The notes below the pieces were generated by a model. The model made no database searches and had not been told where the DNA came from. It was given only the letters and a program-made list of their open reading frames with translations. From positions 1-5,825 of the forward strand of contig JAHEIA010000222.1 of NCBI GenBank assembly GCA_024639625.1: a stretch of DNA of 5,825 bases. Direction: 5' to 3'. The position numbers and the translations under genes are program-made. Shown piece by piece: positions 1-5,825 of this stretch. How positions within the stretch are numbered: position 1 is the first letter of the stretch; every line of letters begins with the position of its first letter. Origin of the DNA: Chromatiales bacterium (GTDB taxonomy: Bacteria > Pseudomonadota > Gammaproteobacteria > Chromatiales > Chromatiaceae).

Positions 1-47
1 TTCTTGCGTCGCGATCTGCCCATAACACTCCTGAATCGCCAGACCAT
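1..47 (-). CDS. 5' end of an unidentified gene, cut by the window edge (possibly rlmD)
   Basis: An ATG at 47-45 is preceded by GGAGGT (60-55) at 7 nt spacing, one of the best ribosome binding sites in the window. The frame stays open to the left edge and gives 15 residues, beginning MVWRFRSVMGRSRRK. A second in-frame ATG at 23-21 also has an AGGAG 4 nt upstream and would give MGRSRRK. The very basic start would suit an RNA-binding protein. In Pseudomonas the gene after cysM is rlmD (23S rRNA U1939 methyltransferase), followed by relA, and RlmD proteins often begin with a short Arg/Lys-rich stretch, so rlmD is a plausible guess. Too little is visible to identify it: the existence of a gene start is fairly well supported, the product is inference from context. 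Confidence 0.45.
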   Translation of the reverse strand, partial: MVWRFRSVMGRSRRK

Positions 48-54
48 GGACGGG

Positions 55-60
55 ACCTCC
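55..60 (-). promoter_or_regulatory. Shine-Dalgarno GGAGGT of the gene at the left edge
   Basis: GGAGGT on the minus strand, 7 nt before the ATG at 47. It lies 34 nt after the stop codon of the upstream lipoprotein gene, with no terminator-like stem and poly-T in between, so the two genes are probably co-transcribed. Confidence 0.5.
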
Positions 61-93
61 GGACAGGCCCCGCATCCAGGATGCCGCCCCGGC

Positions 94-711
94 CTACTTT
101 TTCACCCAGGTCCCGCTCGCGTCCTGGTACCACCAACCGCTGCCGGCTTCCTTGATCCACACCTCGGCAAAGGTCGAGCGGATGTCCTGCTCCCACTCGG
201 GATGCCCGTTGGCCGAGGCTATGGCTTTGTACATGCGATTACGGTCGGCGTTTTCCGCCGCAATCAGTTTCTGCACCCGTGCACGGTCACGCAGCGGGAT
301 TGCACCCTCCTCGCGCACCGCGACCAGGGCGTCGCGCGTGAAACCGATCGCCCCCTGGTCGAAATACTCTTTCAAGGAGGCAAACCGGCTCTTCATGGAG
401 GCTTGCAGCTTGCGCACCTCCGGAGTGTCGGCAGAAAATCGGGCCTCCGCCGCGTGTGCCGCGGGCACCAGGAAATCGAGCACGGCGCCGGCCAGTCCCA
501 GGTGGCTCGGGCTCGCCATGATGGAACTCTGGTCCGCTTTCGGTTCCGCTGCCGGTACCGGGGCGCCCGTATCGTCGCCGCTCAGGATGTCCTCGACGAT
601 CTTCTCGGCGGCCTCCTGGGCCTGAGCCGCGGGGAAATAGATATTGATGGTGACACAGGCGGCAAGCATCAGTACCGCGGCAAACCCGTAAGCCAAGCGT
701 GACATATGCAT
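94..711 (-). CDS. ydbL: YdbL-like DUF1318 lipoprotein (possible YnbE-YdbL composite)
   Basis: A 205-residue envelope lipoprotein. The start chosen is the ATG at 711, which has GAGGAG 7 nt upstream; a TTG at 747 would add 12 residues but overlaps the end of the upstream gene and lacks a good site. Residues 1-18 are a short signal peptide ending in the lipobox LAAC, with lipidated Cys19. Val at +2 predicts outer-membrane sorting under the usual Lol rule. Cys19 is followed directly by VTINIYFPAA and a short helix (to about 43), then a Pro/Ala/Asp-rich linker (44-69). A hydrophobic, signal-peptide-like stretch ending AAHA follows (70-87). Residues 96-205 are a DUF1318/YdbL domain: NADRNRMYKAIA, NGHPEWEQDIR, and the C-terminal GWWYQDASGTWVKK, comparable to the end of E. 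coli YdbL. E. coli YdbL is only about 108 residues, periplasmic and not lipidated. The gene follows a YdbH-like gene, as ydbL does in ydbH-ynbE-ydbL. Inferred role: partner or modulator of YdbH in intermembrane phospholipid transport. Family assignment is firm; the role is by analogy. Confidence 0.88.
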   Translation of the reverse strand: MHMSRLAYGFAAVLMLAACVTINIYFPAAQAQEAAEKIVEDILSGDDTGAPVPAAEPKADQSSIMASPSHLGLAGAVLDFLVPAAHAAEARFSADTPEVRKLQASMKSRFASLKEYFDQGAIGFTRDALVAVREEGAIPLRDRARVQKLIAAENADRNRMYKAIASANGHPEWEQDIRSTFAEVWIKEAGSGWWYQDASGTWVKK

Positions 712-718
712 CGTGCAA

Positions 719-724
719 CTCCTC
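719..724 (-). promoter_or_regulatory. Shine-Dalgarno GAGGAG fixing the lipoprotein start
   Basis: GAGGAG on the minus strand, 7 nt before the ATG at 711. It decides between this start and the upstream TTG at 747. It lies in the 41-nt gap after the YdbH-like stop codon, which holds no visible promoter or terminator. An ATG two codons downstream (705) is also possible but would sit 13 nt from the site. Confidence 0.7.
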
Positions 725-752
725 AACAAGCGTAGAAAATTCCGCAATCCGG

Positions 753-2900
753 TTACTCAATGACCGGCGGACCCGCCCGCGTAATCTCATCGAACTGCTC
801 GACAAGTACCTTCCAGTCGGTATGTCGATTGAAGCCGAGGATATCAATCCGCGGCAGCCCCGCCCCTTCCACCAGATAGTAGCCTTGAGCCGCGGGTTTG
901 ATTCCATCCATCTCGCAGACGCCCTTTTCCAGCCGGCAACTGATGCCCAGCCGCCGGTAACCAAATTCTTCGAACGATCGCAGAAATGTACGGGAGAGGG
1001 CGCCGGAAACCCCGGCCCCTCCGAGATCTGAGATGTTGTCCACCGCCTTTTGGCTGATGCGGTGCTTGCTGTCGTCGTCCGCTGGTGTAGCAAAACGCGC
1101 GTCGAAGGCGACCGGCGCCCAGTTCTCCAAGCGCAGCTTGTCAACACGGCCCTCGAGCCTTCCGGTGATCTTACCAAAGGAAAAGGTGCCGGTCAGAGTC
1201 TGCAGATCCAGATTCTTGAGTTCGACATCCGCCTTCATCACGGGCCAGACCCCCAACAGGTCATCCAGCCGCAGATTGCGCACCACAACATCTCCTTCGA
1301 AGATGCGAATCAACAGGTTGCCGTCCACCTGCAACACCCCCTGTTGGTAGGAGACGGAAGGGATGACCCCGGAGAGTGCACCGGAGAGCGGCGGCCAATC
1401 CAGGGCCGCGCTGACCTCCGCCATGGAGATCGGCGTCACGATGCCCTGAAATACCAACCGATTACCGGATGCTTCACTGCCGTGGAGCGAGAACTCGTCC
1501 ACCAGCAGTTGGCCATCGAACAGCGGAATGCTGGTATCCTCAAGCAGGACTGCGCTATCGTCGGCGAGACGCAGACGCAGGCGTGCGGGGCCCACGGGCA
1601 CCCGCTCCAGCAGCTTGCCCGCTTCCCAGGTCAGCTCCGAAATCTCGGGTTCGCCGCCTTGCGTCCAGACGAGGCGGCCCGCCGCGCCCTGCAGCTCGAA
1701 GGGGCGCCGCCCGGGTCCACCGTCCCCCGCTGGAGACGAACTCAGCGCCGCCACAGACAGGTCGCGCAGCACCAGTTCCGCACGACTGGTCTCGGCATGC
1801 TCCAGGTGCAACTCGACCGAGCCGGACCAATGGAGCGCATCGAACAGCGTCTCCGCCAGCAAGGGCTGCATATATTCGGCATATAGGGCATTGGGGTCCG
1901 TCGGCGCGGTGCGCAGCTGCAATCGCTCCACGACCGCCCGACCCGGGGCAAGACCCAGCCGCGCGGACGCGCGCCATTCGATGATGCCGTGATGCACATA
2001 GTGCAGCTTGTCGATGTCGAGCAGGTCGCGGCCAGGATCATAGGCGAATGTCGACTCCGCATGCAGCGGCGCGCTCGCGGCGGAGAGGAATACCCAGGGC
2101 GTGAGCATGGCGCCACGCTCCAGATCCAAGGCCACCTGCCCCGTCCAGGCCGCACCCGGCGGCTGCAACCGTCCCTTGGCGCGCACCTGCAGCCCCTCCC
2201 CCACGAAGGCGCCGTCCGGCGCGGAGAAACCAGCGTTGCCCAGTTCCAGGTTCCAGCGCAGAGTCATCCCCCGCCCTGCTGCATATTCCAGATCGAGACT
2301 GCCGCCCAGGTTGCCTTGCGCCTGCCAGTCCTTCGCGTACGCGGCGTGGCGGGCAAGCCCCAGCGCCAGGGCCTGCAGATCAACCCCGGTCGCCTGCGCA
2401 GCCAGGCTCCAGTCCGTGCCGCGCCCGCCCGCGATCTGCAGCGCAATCTGACCGGATGCCAAGGGTAACTCGGGAGCGCCGATCGCGAACTCTCCTGTCG
2501 CCCAGTCCCAAGATCCGTTGACCGGGAAAGCAGACGCACCCAAGAGTGGATGAGCCGCCCGCAGATCCCCCTCCTGACAATCGAACCGGCTCTTCGAGAG
2601 CGTCCCGCGCCGACAATGAAAGCGCACACCCCGTAGCGTCTCGCCGAGGGCGATCAGCTCGACTTGCTGCGCCTCCAGATCCAGGGCGACCTCCGCTTCC
2701 GGCAATAGGTGAAGCCCGATACGGACACCCTGGACGCGCCAGTCATCACCCTCCAGTCTGCCGATGTGCATCCCGAGATCGCTGACCGCCCAGAGCGATG
2801 GCGGGCAGCCGAGCAGCAGCGACGCCGCCACTCGGATAGCGAAGCGGCGACTACTCAGGCGGGAAGACGCCAGTGGACAGATAGCGGTCACCCCGATCAC
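753..2900 (-). CDS. ydbH: YdbH-like AsmA-family intermembrane transport protein
   Basis: Up to 715 residues, against roughly 880 for E. coli YdbH, a redundant partner of TamB and YhdP in phospholipid transport across the periplasm. Most of the chain is short alternating beta-strand sequence without catalytic motifs, as expected of an AsmA-like beta-groove. The C-terminal third carries the recognisable family region: EGDVVVRNLRLDDLLG (535-550), GTFSFGKITGRLEGRVDKLR (571-590) and LGISCRLEKGVCEM (651-664). GYYLVEGAGLPRIDILGFNR and HTDWKVLVEQF end the conserved part at about 703. The N-terminus has a basic region (R14-R23), a short hydrophobic core and LLLGC at 28-32, so it is exported, either as a lipoprotein at Cys32 or cleaved near SLWA (35-38). 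Cys96/Cys108 and Cys655/Cys662 could form disulfides. The start is uncertain: GTG at 2900 gives a 50-nt overlap with cysM and has no clear Shine-Dalgarno, and GTG at 2891 is equally possible. Family membership is fairly sure; function is by homology. Confidence 0.82.
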   Translation of the reverse strand: MIGVTAICPLASSRLSSRRFAIRVAASLLLGCPPSLWAVSDLGMHIGRLEGDDWRVQGVRIGLHLLPEAEVALDLEAQQVELIALGETLRGVRFHCRRGTLSKSRFDCQEGDLRAAHPLLGASAFPVNGSWDWATGEFAIGAPELPLASGQIALQIAGGRGTDWSLAAQATGVDLQALALGLARHAAYAKDWQAQGNLGGSLDLEYAAGRGMTLRWNLELGNAGFSAPDGAFVGEGLQVRAKGRLQPPGAAWTGQVALDLERGAMLTPWVFLSAASAPLHAESTFAYDPGRDLLDIDKLHYVHHGIIEWRASARLGLAPGRAVVERLQLRTAPTDPNALYAEYMQPLLAETLFDALHWSGSVELHLEHAETSRAELVLRDLSVAALSSSPAGDGGPGRRPFELQGAAGRLVWTQGGEPEISELTWEAGKLLERVPVGPARLRLRLADDSAVLLEDTSIPLFDGQLLVDEFSLHGSEASGNRLVFQGIVTPISMAEVSAALDWPPLSGALSGVIPSVSYQQGVLQVDGNLLIRIFEGDVVVRNLRLDDLLGVWPVMKADVELKNLDLQTLTGTFSFGKITGRLEGRVDKLRLENWAPVAFDARFATPADDDSKHRISQKAVDNISDLGGAGVSGALSRTFLRSFEEFGYRRLGISCRLEKGVCEMDGIKPAAQGYYLVEGAGLPRIDILGFNRHTDWKVLVEQFDEITRAGPPVIE

Positions 2901-3744
2901 AGATGATGGCGACGATGAGGGCGTCGTGCACCTCGCGGGAAAGCCGCAGCGCCGCCGCTACGGCCCCGCCCGACGAGATTCCGGCAAAGATCCCTTCCCG
3001 CGCCGCCAGGTCCCGGGTGGTCTGTTCGGCCTCCTGCTGGCTGACATCCATGATGCGGTCGACGCGCATCGGATCGTAGATCTTCGGCAGATACGCCTGC
3101 GGCCAGCGGCGGATGCCCGGAATACTCGAGCCCTCTTGCGGCTGAACGCCCACGATCTGGATCCCGGGATTCTGCTCCTTGAGGTAACGCGAGGTCCCCA
3201 TGATGGTTCCCGTAGTCCCCATGGAGCTGACGAAATGTGTGATCTCGCCATGCGTCTGCCGCCAGATCTCGGGCCCTGTGGCGGCATAGTGCGCCAGCGG
3301 GTTGTCTGGATTGGAGAACTGGTCAAGGATCCGGCCTCGGCCTGCTCGTTCCAACTCCCTGGCGCGGTCAATCGCCGCTTCCATGCTGCCCTCTTTCGGC
3401 GTCAGGACAATCTCGGCCCCGAACGCTCGCATCACGGCGCGGCGCTCCCGGCTCATGTTTTCCGGCATTACTAGAATCATGCGATAGCCACGGATAGCGG
3501 CTGCCATGGCCAAAGCAATCCCGGTGTTGCCGCTGGTGGCCTCGATCAGCGTGTCGCCGGGCCGAATCATCCCCCGCTCCTCGGCACCCCGAATCATGCC
3601 CATGGCGGGGCGGTCCTTCACCGAACCCGCGGGGTTGTTGCCCTCCAGTTTCACCAGCAGGGTATTGCTGATCTCGCCCGGCAGGCGTTGCAGACGCACC
3701 AAGGGGGTGCCTCCGACAAACTCTTCGATCGTTGGGTAGCTCAT
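2851..3744 (-). CDS. cysM: Cysteine synthase B (O-acetylserine sulfhydrylase B)
   Basis: A cytoplasmic PLP enzyme that makes L-cysteine from O-acetyl-L-serine and sulfide; the CysM type can also use thiosulfate to form S-sulfocysteine. The chain of 297 residues (E. coli CysM has 303) shows the full fold-type II signature. NNPAGSVKDRPA carries the PLP Schiff-base lysine (Lys43). TSGNTG (70-75) is the substrate and phosphate loop, GTTGT (176-180) is the PLP phosphate-binding loop, and GISSGG (255-260) holds the serine that contacts the pyridine nitrogen. The ending CDRGDRYLSTGVF is typical of CysM rather than CysK and is followed by only three more residues. The ATG at 3744 gives the usual N-terminus (SYPTIEEFVGGTPLVRL). 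It has only a weak GGGA close upstream, and a TTG at 3762 would add six residues. The gene lies 45 nt after pdxJ and probably belongs to the same transcript. Confidence 0.96.
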   Translation of the reverse strand: MSYPTIEEFVGGTPLVRLQRLPGEISNTLLVKLEGNNPAGSVKDRPAMGMIRGAEERGMIRPGDTLIEATSGNTGIALAMAAAIRGYRMILVMPENMSRERRAVMRAFGAEIVLTPKEGSMEAAIDRARELERAGRGRILDQFSNPDNPLAHYAATGPEIWRQTHGEITHFVSSMGTTGTIMGTSRYLKEQNPGIQIVGVQPQEGSSIPGIRRWPQAYLPKIYDPMRVDRIMDVSQQEAEQTTRDLAAREGIFAGISSGGAVAAALRLSREVHDALIVAIICDRGDRYLSTGVFPPE

Positions 3745-3789
3745 GGTCCCGATCTTGGTCAACCTACGAATATGCCCGGCCGCTCGCCG

Positions 3790-4536
3790 CTACGCCCCCC
3801 GTGCACCCTGTTCGATCAACCGCTTCATGGTGCCCACTGCCTCCCAGAGTCCGTGTAACATGGCCCTGGCGATAATCGAGTGGCCAATATTGAGCTCACG
3901 CACCCCCGGAATCTGTGCGACCGCCACAACATTATGATAGTTCAGACCATGCCCGGCGTTTACCTGCAACCCGATGTCTGTGCCATAGCTCACCGCGCTG
4001 CGAATCTTCTGCAACTCCTGCTGCGCCTGCAACTCGGTTTCCGCATCGGCGTAGTGACCAGTATGGATCTCCACCACCGGGACCGCCGCTTCGGCTGCCG
4101 CATCCAACTGTCGCGGGTCGGCGTCGATGAAGAGAGAGACGCGTACGCCCGCCTCGGCGAGGGCGGCACAATAATCACGCAGCCGGGGCAGGTCGCCGGC
4201 GACATCCAAACCGCCTTCGGTGGTCAACTCCTGCCGGCGCTCCGGAACCAGGCAGCAATCCCGCGGTTTTACCTCGCCGGCGATCCCCAGCATCTCACTG
4301 GTGGCGGCCATCTCCAGATTCATGCGGGTCTGTAGCAGTTCAGCGAGCATGCGCACATCGCGCTCCTGTATATGCCGGCGATCCTCTCGCAGGTGCAGGG
4401 TAATGGCGTCCGCACCAGCCTCTTCGGCAAGCAGAGCCGCCTGCGCTGGCTCCGGGTAACGAGTCCCGCGAGCTTGCCGCAGGGTCGCCACGTGGTCGAT
4501 ATTGACCCCAAGTAAGACCTTCCTCGCTCCACTCAC
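3790..4536 (-). CDS. pdxJ: Pyridoxine 5'-phosphate synthase
   Basis: Catalyses the last ring-closing step of the DXP-dependent vitamin B6 pathway, condensing 3-amino-2-oxopropyl phosphate with 1-deoxy-D-xylulose 5-phosphate to pyridoxine 5'-phosphate. It is a cytoplasmic TIM-barrel enzyme. With the GTG start used here the protein has 248 residues (E. coli 243) and every hallmark is intact: [16 protein letters not shown] near the N-terminus, HLREDRRHI (48-56), NLEMA (73-77), CLVPERRQE with [21 protein letters not shown] (156-160), [11 protein letters not shown] from 193 and ELNIGH (214-219). His48, Glu75 and His196 match E. coli catalytic residues His45, Glu72 and His193. The GTG at 4536 has GGAGG at 7 nt and gives a family-typical N-terminus. 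The alternative ATG at 4563 adds nine residues, overlaps recO by 11 nt and lacks a good site. In E. coli acpS follows pdxJ; here cysM does. Confidence 0.97.
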   Translation of the reverse strand: MSGARKVLLGVNIDHVATLRQARGTRYPEPAQAALLAEEAGADAITLHLREDRRHIQERDVRMLAELLQTRMNLEMAATSEMLGIAGEVKPRDCCLVPERRQELTTEGGLDVAGDLPRLRDYCAALAEAGVRVSLFIDADPRQLDAAAEAAVPVVEIHTGHYADAETELQAQQELQKIRSAVSYGTDIGLQVNAGHGLNYHNVVAVAQIPGVRELNIGHSIIARAMLHGLWEAVGTMKRLIEQGARGA

Positions 4537-4543
4537 GCGCACC

Positions 4544-4548
4544 CCTCC
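4544..4548 (-). promoter_or_regulatory. Shine-Dalgarno GGAGG supporting a GTG start for pdxJ
   Basis: GGAGG on the minus strand, 7 nt before GTG 4536. It begins a few bases after the recO stop codon (4555-4553) and lies within the codons that would be translated if the upstream ATG at 4563 were used. It favours the shorter PdxJ reading. Confidence 0.6.
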
Positions 4549-4552
4549 ACAG

Positions 4553-5317
4553 CTACTCGTCATCTAAATGGTCGCTGATTGTACTTGTTTCAGGTTCGAT
4601 CGACCCGGCGCGGCGGGGGCGAAACAGCTCCCGGGATTTCAGCGGGCGCCCACCCAAGTGGTGATCCAATACCGCCCGCATCAAGCGGCGGGCCTCGACT
4701 CGACCGGCGACCCCCGGATCCGCGTCGTTCCGCAGCGCCAACAATGTCGCGCCACTCACTACCTGCGGCGACCTTGCCGCTTCCAGCACTTCCACCGGCC
4801 CCTGCTCGACGAGATACGCATAGCGCCGATCGGCCCGCACCGGCTCACCGGAAGATACATCGTGATCCAGCACCAAGGCATAGCCCAGTATTTTCAGCAT
4901 CTCTAGCTCGAAACGCCGCAACAGCAAACCACGCTCGGGTTCGACGGACAAGCGCGTCAAAACCTCCTCATACAGCGCGAACAGATCCGCTTGGGGATCC
5001 CCGCGCCCCAATAAGCGCATCATCAGCTCATTCACGTAGAGGCCGCAGTACCCCGCCTCACCAATGAGCGAAAGCGGCCTTCCGCCCGGCTCCACCCGCG
5101 CCACGGTAGCGACCTCGCCGCGTCCGGTCAGCTCCAGCAGCAGGGGTTGAAAAGGCCGCAACAGTCCGCTCTGCGTCGAGCGGCGACCCTTCGCGCCACG
5201 GGCAACCGCCGGACACCGCCCCTCTTCGGCGGACAAGAGTTCCAACAGCAGGCTAGTGTTCGAATAGGGACGTGCGTGCAGCACGAATCCACGCTGGAGC
5301 CCCCTTTTCCTTTCCAT
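4553..5317 (-). CDS. recO: DNA repair protein RecO
   Basis: Recombination mediator of the RecF pathway: it binds single-stranded DNA and SSB, works with RecR to load RecA, and anneals complementary strands. At 254 residues (E. coli 242) it has the N-terminal OB-fold region (about 1-80), beginning [20 protein letters not shown] and with the typical [10 protein letters not shown] and [12 protein letters not shown] segments. A helical C-terminal domain follows, with SGEPV (156-160) and [12 protein letters not shown] (221-232), which align with E. coli RecO. The Cys4 zinc finger found in the RecO of some other phyla is absent, as in the enteric type. The ATG overlaps the era stop codon (TAATG) and has only a weak upstream purine run, so initiation probably depends on coupling to era. 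The last ~20 residues are an acidic tail (SDHLDDE). Confidence 0.95.
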   Translation of the reverse strand: MERKRGLQRGFVLHARPYSNTSLLLELLSAEEGRCPAVARGAKGRRSTQSGLLRPFQPLLLELTGRGEVATVARVEPGGRPLSLIGEAGYCGLYVNELMMRLLGRGDPQADLFALYEEVLTRLSVEPERGLLLRRFELEMLKILGYALVLDHDVSSGEPVRADRRYAYLVEQGPVEVLEAARSPQVVSGATLLALRNDADPGVAGRVEARRLMRAVLDHHLGGRPLKSRELFRPRRAGSIEPETSTISDHLDDE

Positions 5318-5319
5318 TA
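5315..5319 (-). other. TAATG stop/start overlap joining era and recO
   Basis: The era stop TAA (5319-5317) shares its last A with the recO ATG (5317-5315). No strong Shine-Dalgarno precedes it, so translational coupling by ribosome re-initiation is likely. This is direct evidence that both genes are on one mRNA. Confidence 0.85.
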
Positions 5320-5825
5320 TTCACTGTAACCGAGACGCGCCAGTGCGGCCTCGTCACTGCTCCAACTCTTCTTCACCTTGACCCAGAGGCTGAGGAAAAC
5401 CTTGCGCTGGAAAAACTTTTCCATCTCCAGGCGAGCCTGGCGCCCGGTTTCCTTGAGCGCCTGCCCGCCCTTGCCGATGACGATCGCCTTCTGGCCCGGC
5501 CGCTCCACCCAGATGGCGGCGCCGATTCTGTACAGCTGACCCTGCTCCTCGAAGCTCTCGATCTCTACGGAAGCGGCATAGGGAAGCTCTTCACCATAGC
5601 GCCGGATCAACTGCTCCCGAATCAGCTCTGCGGCGAAAAAGCGCTCGGGCCGGTCGGTCACCTGATCCTCCGGGAAACAGGCTTCCGCCTCCGGTAACGC
5701 GGCCCGTACGGCTGCCTCGAGGACATCCAGGTTGCTGCCGTTGCGGGCCGAGATCGGCACCACTTCACGAAACGGGATACGTGCGGAAATTTCGCCGATA
5801 AAGGGCAGCAGCGAGCCCTTGTCGG
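5317..5825 (-). CDS. era: GTPase Era, C-terminal part (start lies beyond the right edge)
   Basis: Era is an essential GTPase that binds the 3' end of 16S rRNA and assists 30S subunit assembly at the inner membrane. The visible 168 residues start at DKGSLLPFIGE and include VVPISARNG, the SA-containing G5 motif at the end of the G domain. The inter-domain linker ALPEAEACFPEDQVTDRPERF follows in segments, then AAELIREQL and the KH domain with VIGKGGQALK (115-124 of the visible part). The end LWVKVKKSWSSDEAALARLG is typical. Compared with E. coli Era (301 residues), about 130 N-terminal residues with motifs G1-G4 lie outside the window, so this is truncation by the window and not a broken gene. 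era is normally preceded by rnc and followed by recO, which fits here. Confidence 0.97.
   Translation of the reverse strand, partial: DKGSLLPFIGEISARIPFREVVPISARNGSNLDVLEAAVRAALPEAEACFPEDQVTDRPERFFAAELIREQLIRRYGEELPYAASVEIESFEEQGQLYRIGAAIWVERPGQKAIVIGKGGQALKETGRQARLEMEKFFQRKVFLSLWVKVKKSWSSDEAALARLGYSE

Noticed and set aside
72..84. Perfect inverted repeat GCATCC-A-GGATGC between the lipoprotein stop and the next gene.
   Set aside because: A one-base centre cannot form the full hairpin (only about four pairs with a real loop), no T-run follows, and the next gene has its own Shine-Dalgarno close by. Not supported as a terminator; a protein site is possible but unsupported.
287..1177. A 296-codon minus-strand frame crossing the YdbH-like and lipoprotein genes.
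   Set aside because: It overlaps two well-supported genes in another frame, and its Arg/Ser/Gly-rich composition is typical of a shadow frame.
1050..1886. A 278-codon open frame on the plus strand antisense to the YdbH-like gene, and several other long plus-strand frames.
   Set aside because: They are explained by the high GC content and codon bias of the real minus-strand genes. The translations are rich in Arg, Gln, His and Pro, show no recognisable family, and lack convincing ribosome binding sites.
3745..3789. Possible promoter or terminator in the pdxJ-cysM gap (TTGACC and a CATATT-like stretch).
   Set aside because: The TTGACC lies too close to the cysM start to act as a -35 box for it, there is no matching -10 at the right spacing, and no stem with a T-run is seen.
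5317..5825. Era as a truncated or degenerate gene.
   Set aside because: The frame stays open to the window edge with family-matching residues, so the missing GTPase half is simply outside the window.
1..5825. A novel defence, mobile or CRISPR-like system.
   Set aside because: No repeats arrayed with spacers, no transposase, integrase, nuclease or toxin-antitoxin motifs, and no abrupt change of composition were seen. The window is a compact housekeeping and envelope gene cluster.

Overview
The window is a gene-dense, GC-rich stretch in which every supported gene lies on the minus strand. It therefore reads from right to left: era (3' part) – recO – pdxJ – cysM – ydbH-like – ydbL-like lipoprotein – start of an unidentified gene. 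The block era-recO-pdxJ is the downstream half of the classic proteobacterial rnc operon. The proteins resemble those of Gammaproteobacteria: CysM ends in DRGDRYLSTGVF, RecO has no zinc finger and carries the [12 protein letters not shown] motif, and a YdbH/YdbL pair is present. A high-GC gammaproteobacterium, possibly of the Chromatiales type, is the best guess; order or genus cannot be fixed from this window.

Layout from right to left. 5825-5317 is the C-terminal half of the Era GTPase (end of the G domain and the KH domain). It is joined to recO by a TAATG stop/start overlap. RecO (5317-4553) is followed closely by pdxJ. The pdxJ ATG lies inside the end of recO, but a GTG 27 nt further in has a far better Shine-Dalgarno and gives the usual family length. 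After 45 nt comes cysM (3744-2851). The YdbH-like reading frame (2900-753) begins inside the last 50 nt of cysM. After a 41-nt gap with a clear GAGGAG site comes a DUF1318/YdbL-like lipoprotein (711-94). A further start with a strong GGAGGT lies at 47 and runs off the left edge. No gap exceeds about 50 nt, and I see no tRNA, rRNA, mobile element, CRISPR array or convincing terminator. The tight same-strand spacing suggests one long transcription unit, or a few overlapping ones.

How the genes work together. Era (30S ribosomal subunit maturation), RecO (recombinational repair), PdxJ (vitamin B6) and CysM (a PLP-dependent cysteine synthase) are housekeeping functions. PdxJ supplies the pathway that makes the cofactor used by CysM. 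The two genes after cysM form a cell-envelope module. In E. coli, the AsmA-like protein YdbH works with the small outer-membrane lipoprotein YnbE, modulated by periplasmic YdbL, in phospholipid transport between the membranes.

The most interesting part of the window is that no separate ynbE is present. The DUF1318 protein is itself a lipoprotein. It has a short TINI-type strand directly after the lipid-anchored Cys, then a linker, a signal-peptide-like segment and a full YdbL-type domain. It looks like a one-chain YnbE-YdbL equivalent. The YdbH-like protein is shorter than the E. coli one and has a signal region with a possible lipobox instead of an obvious long membrane helix. These points are inferences from sequence and context, set out separately in the findings.
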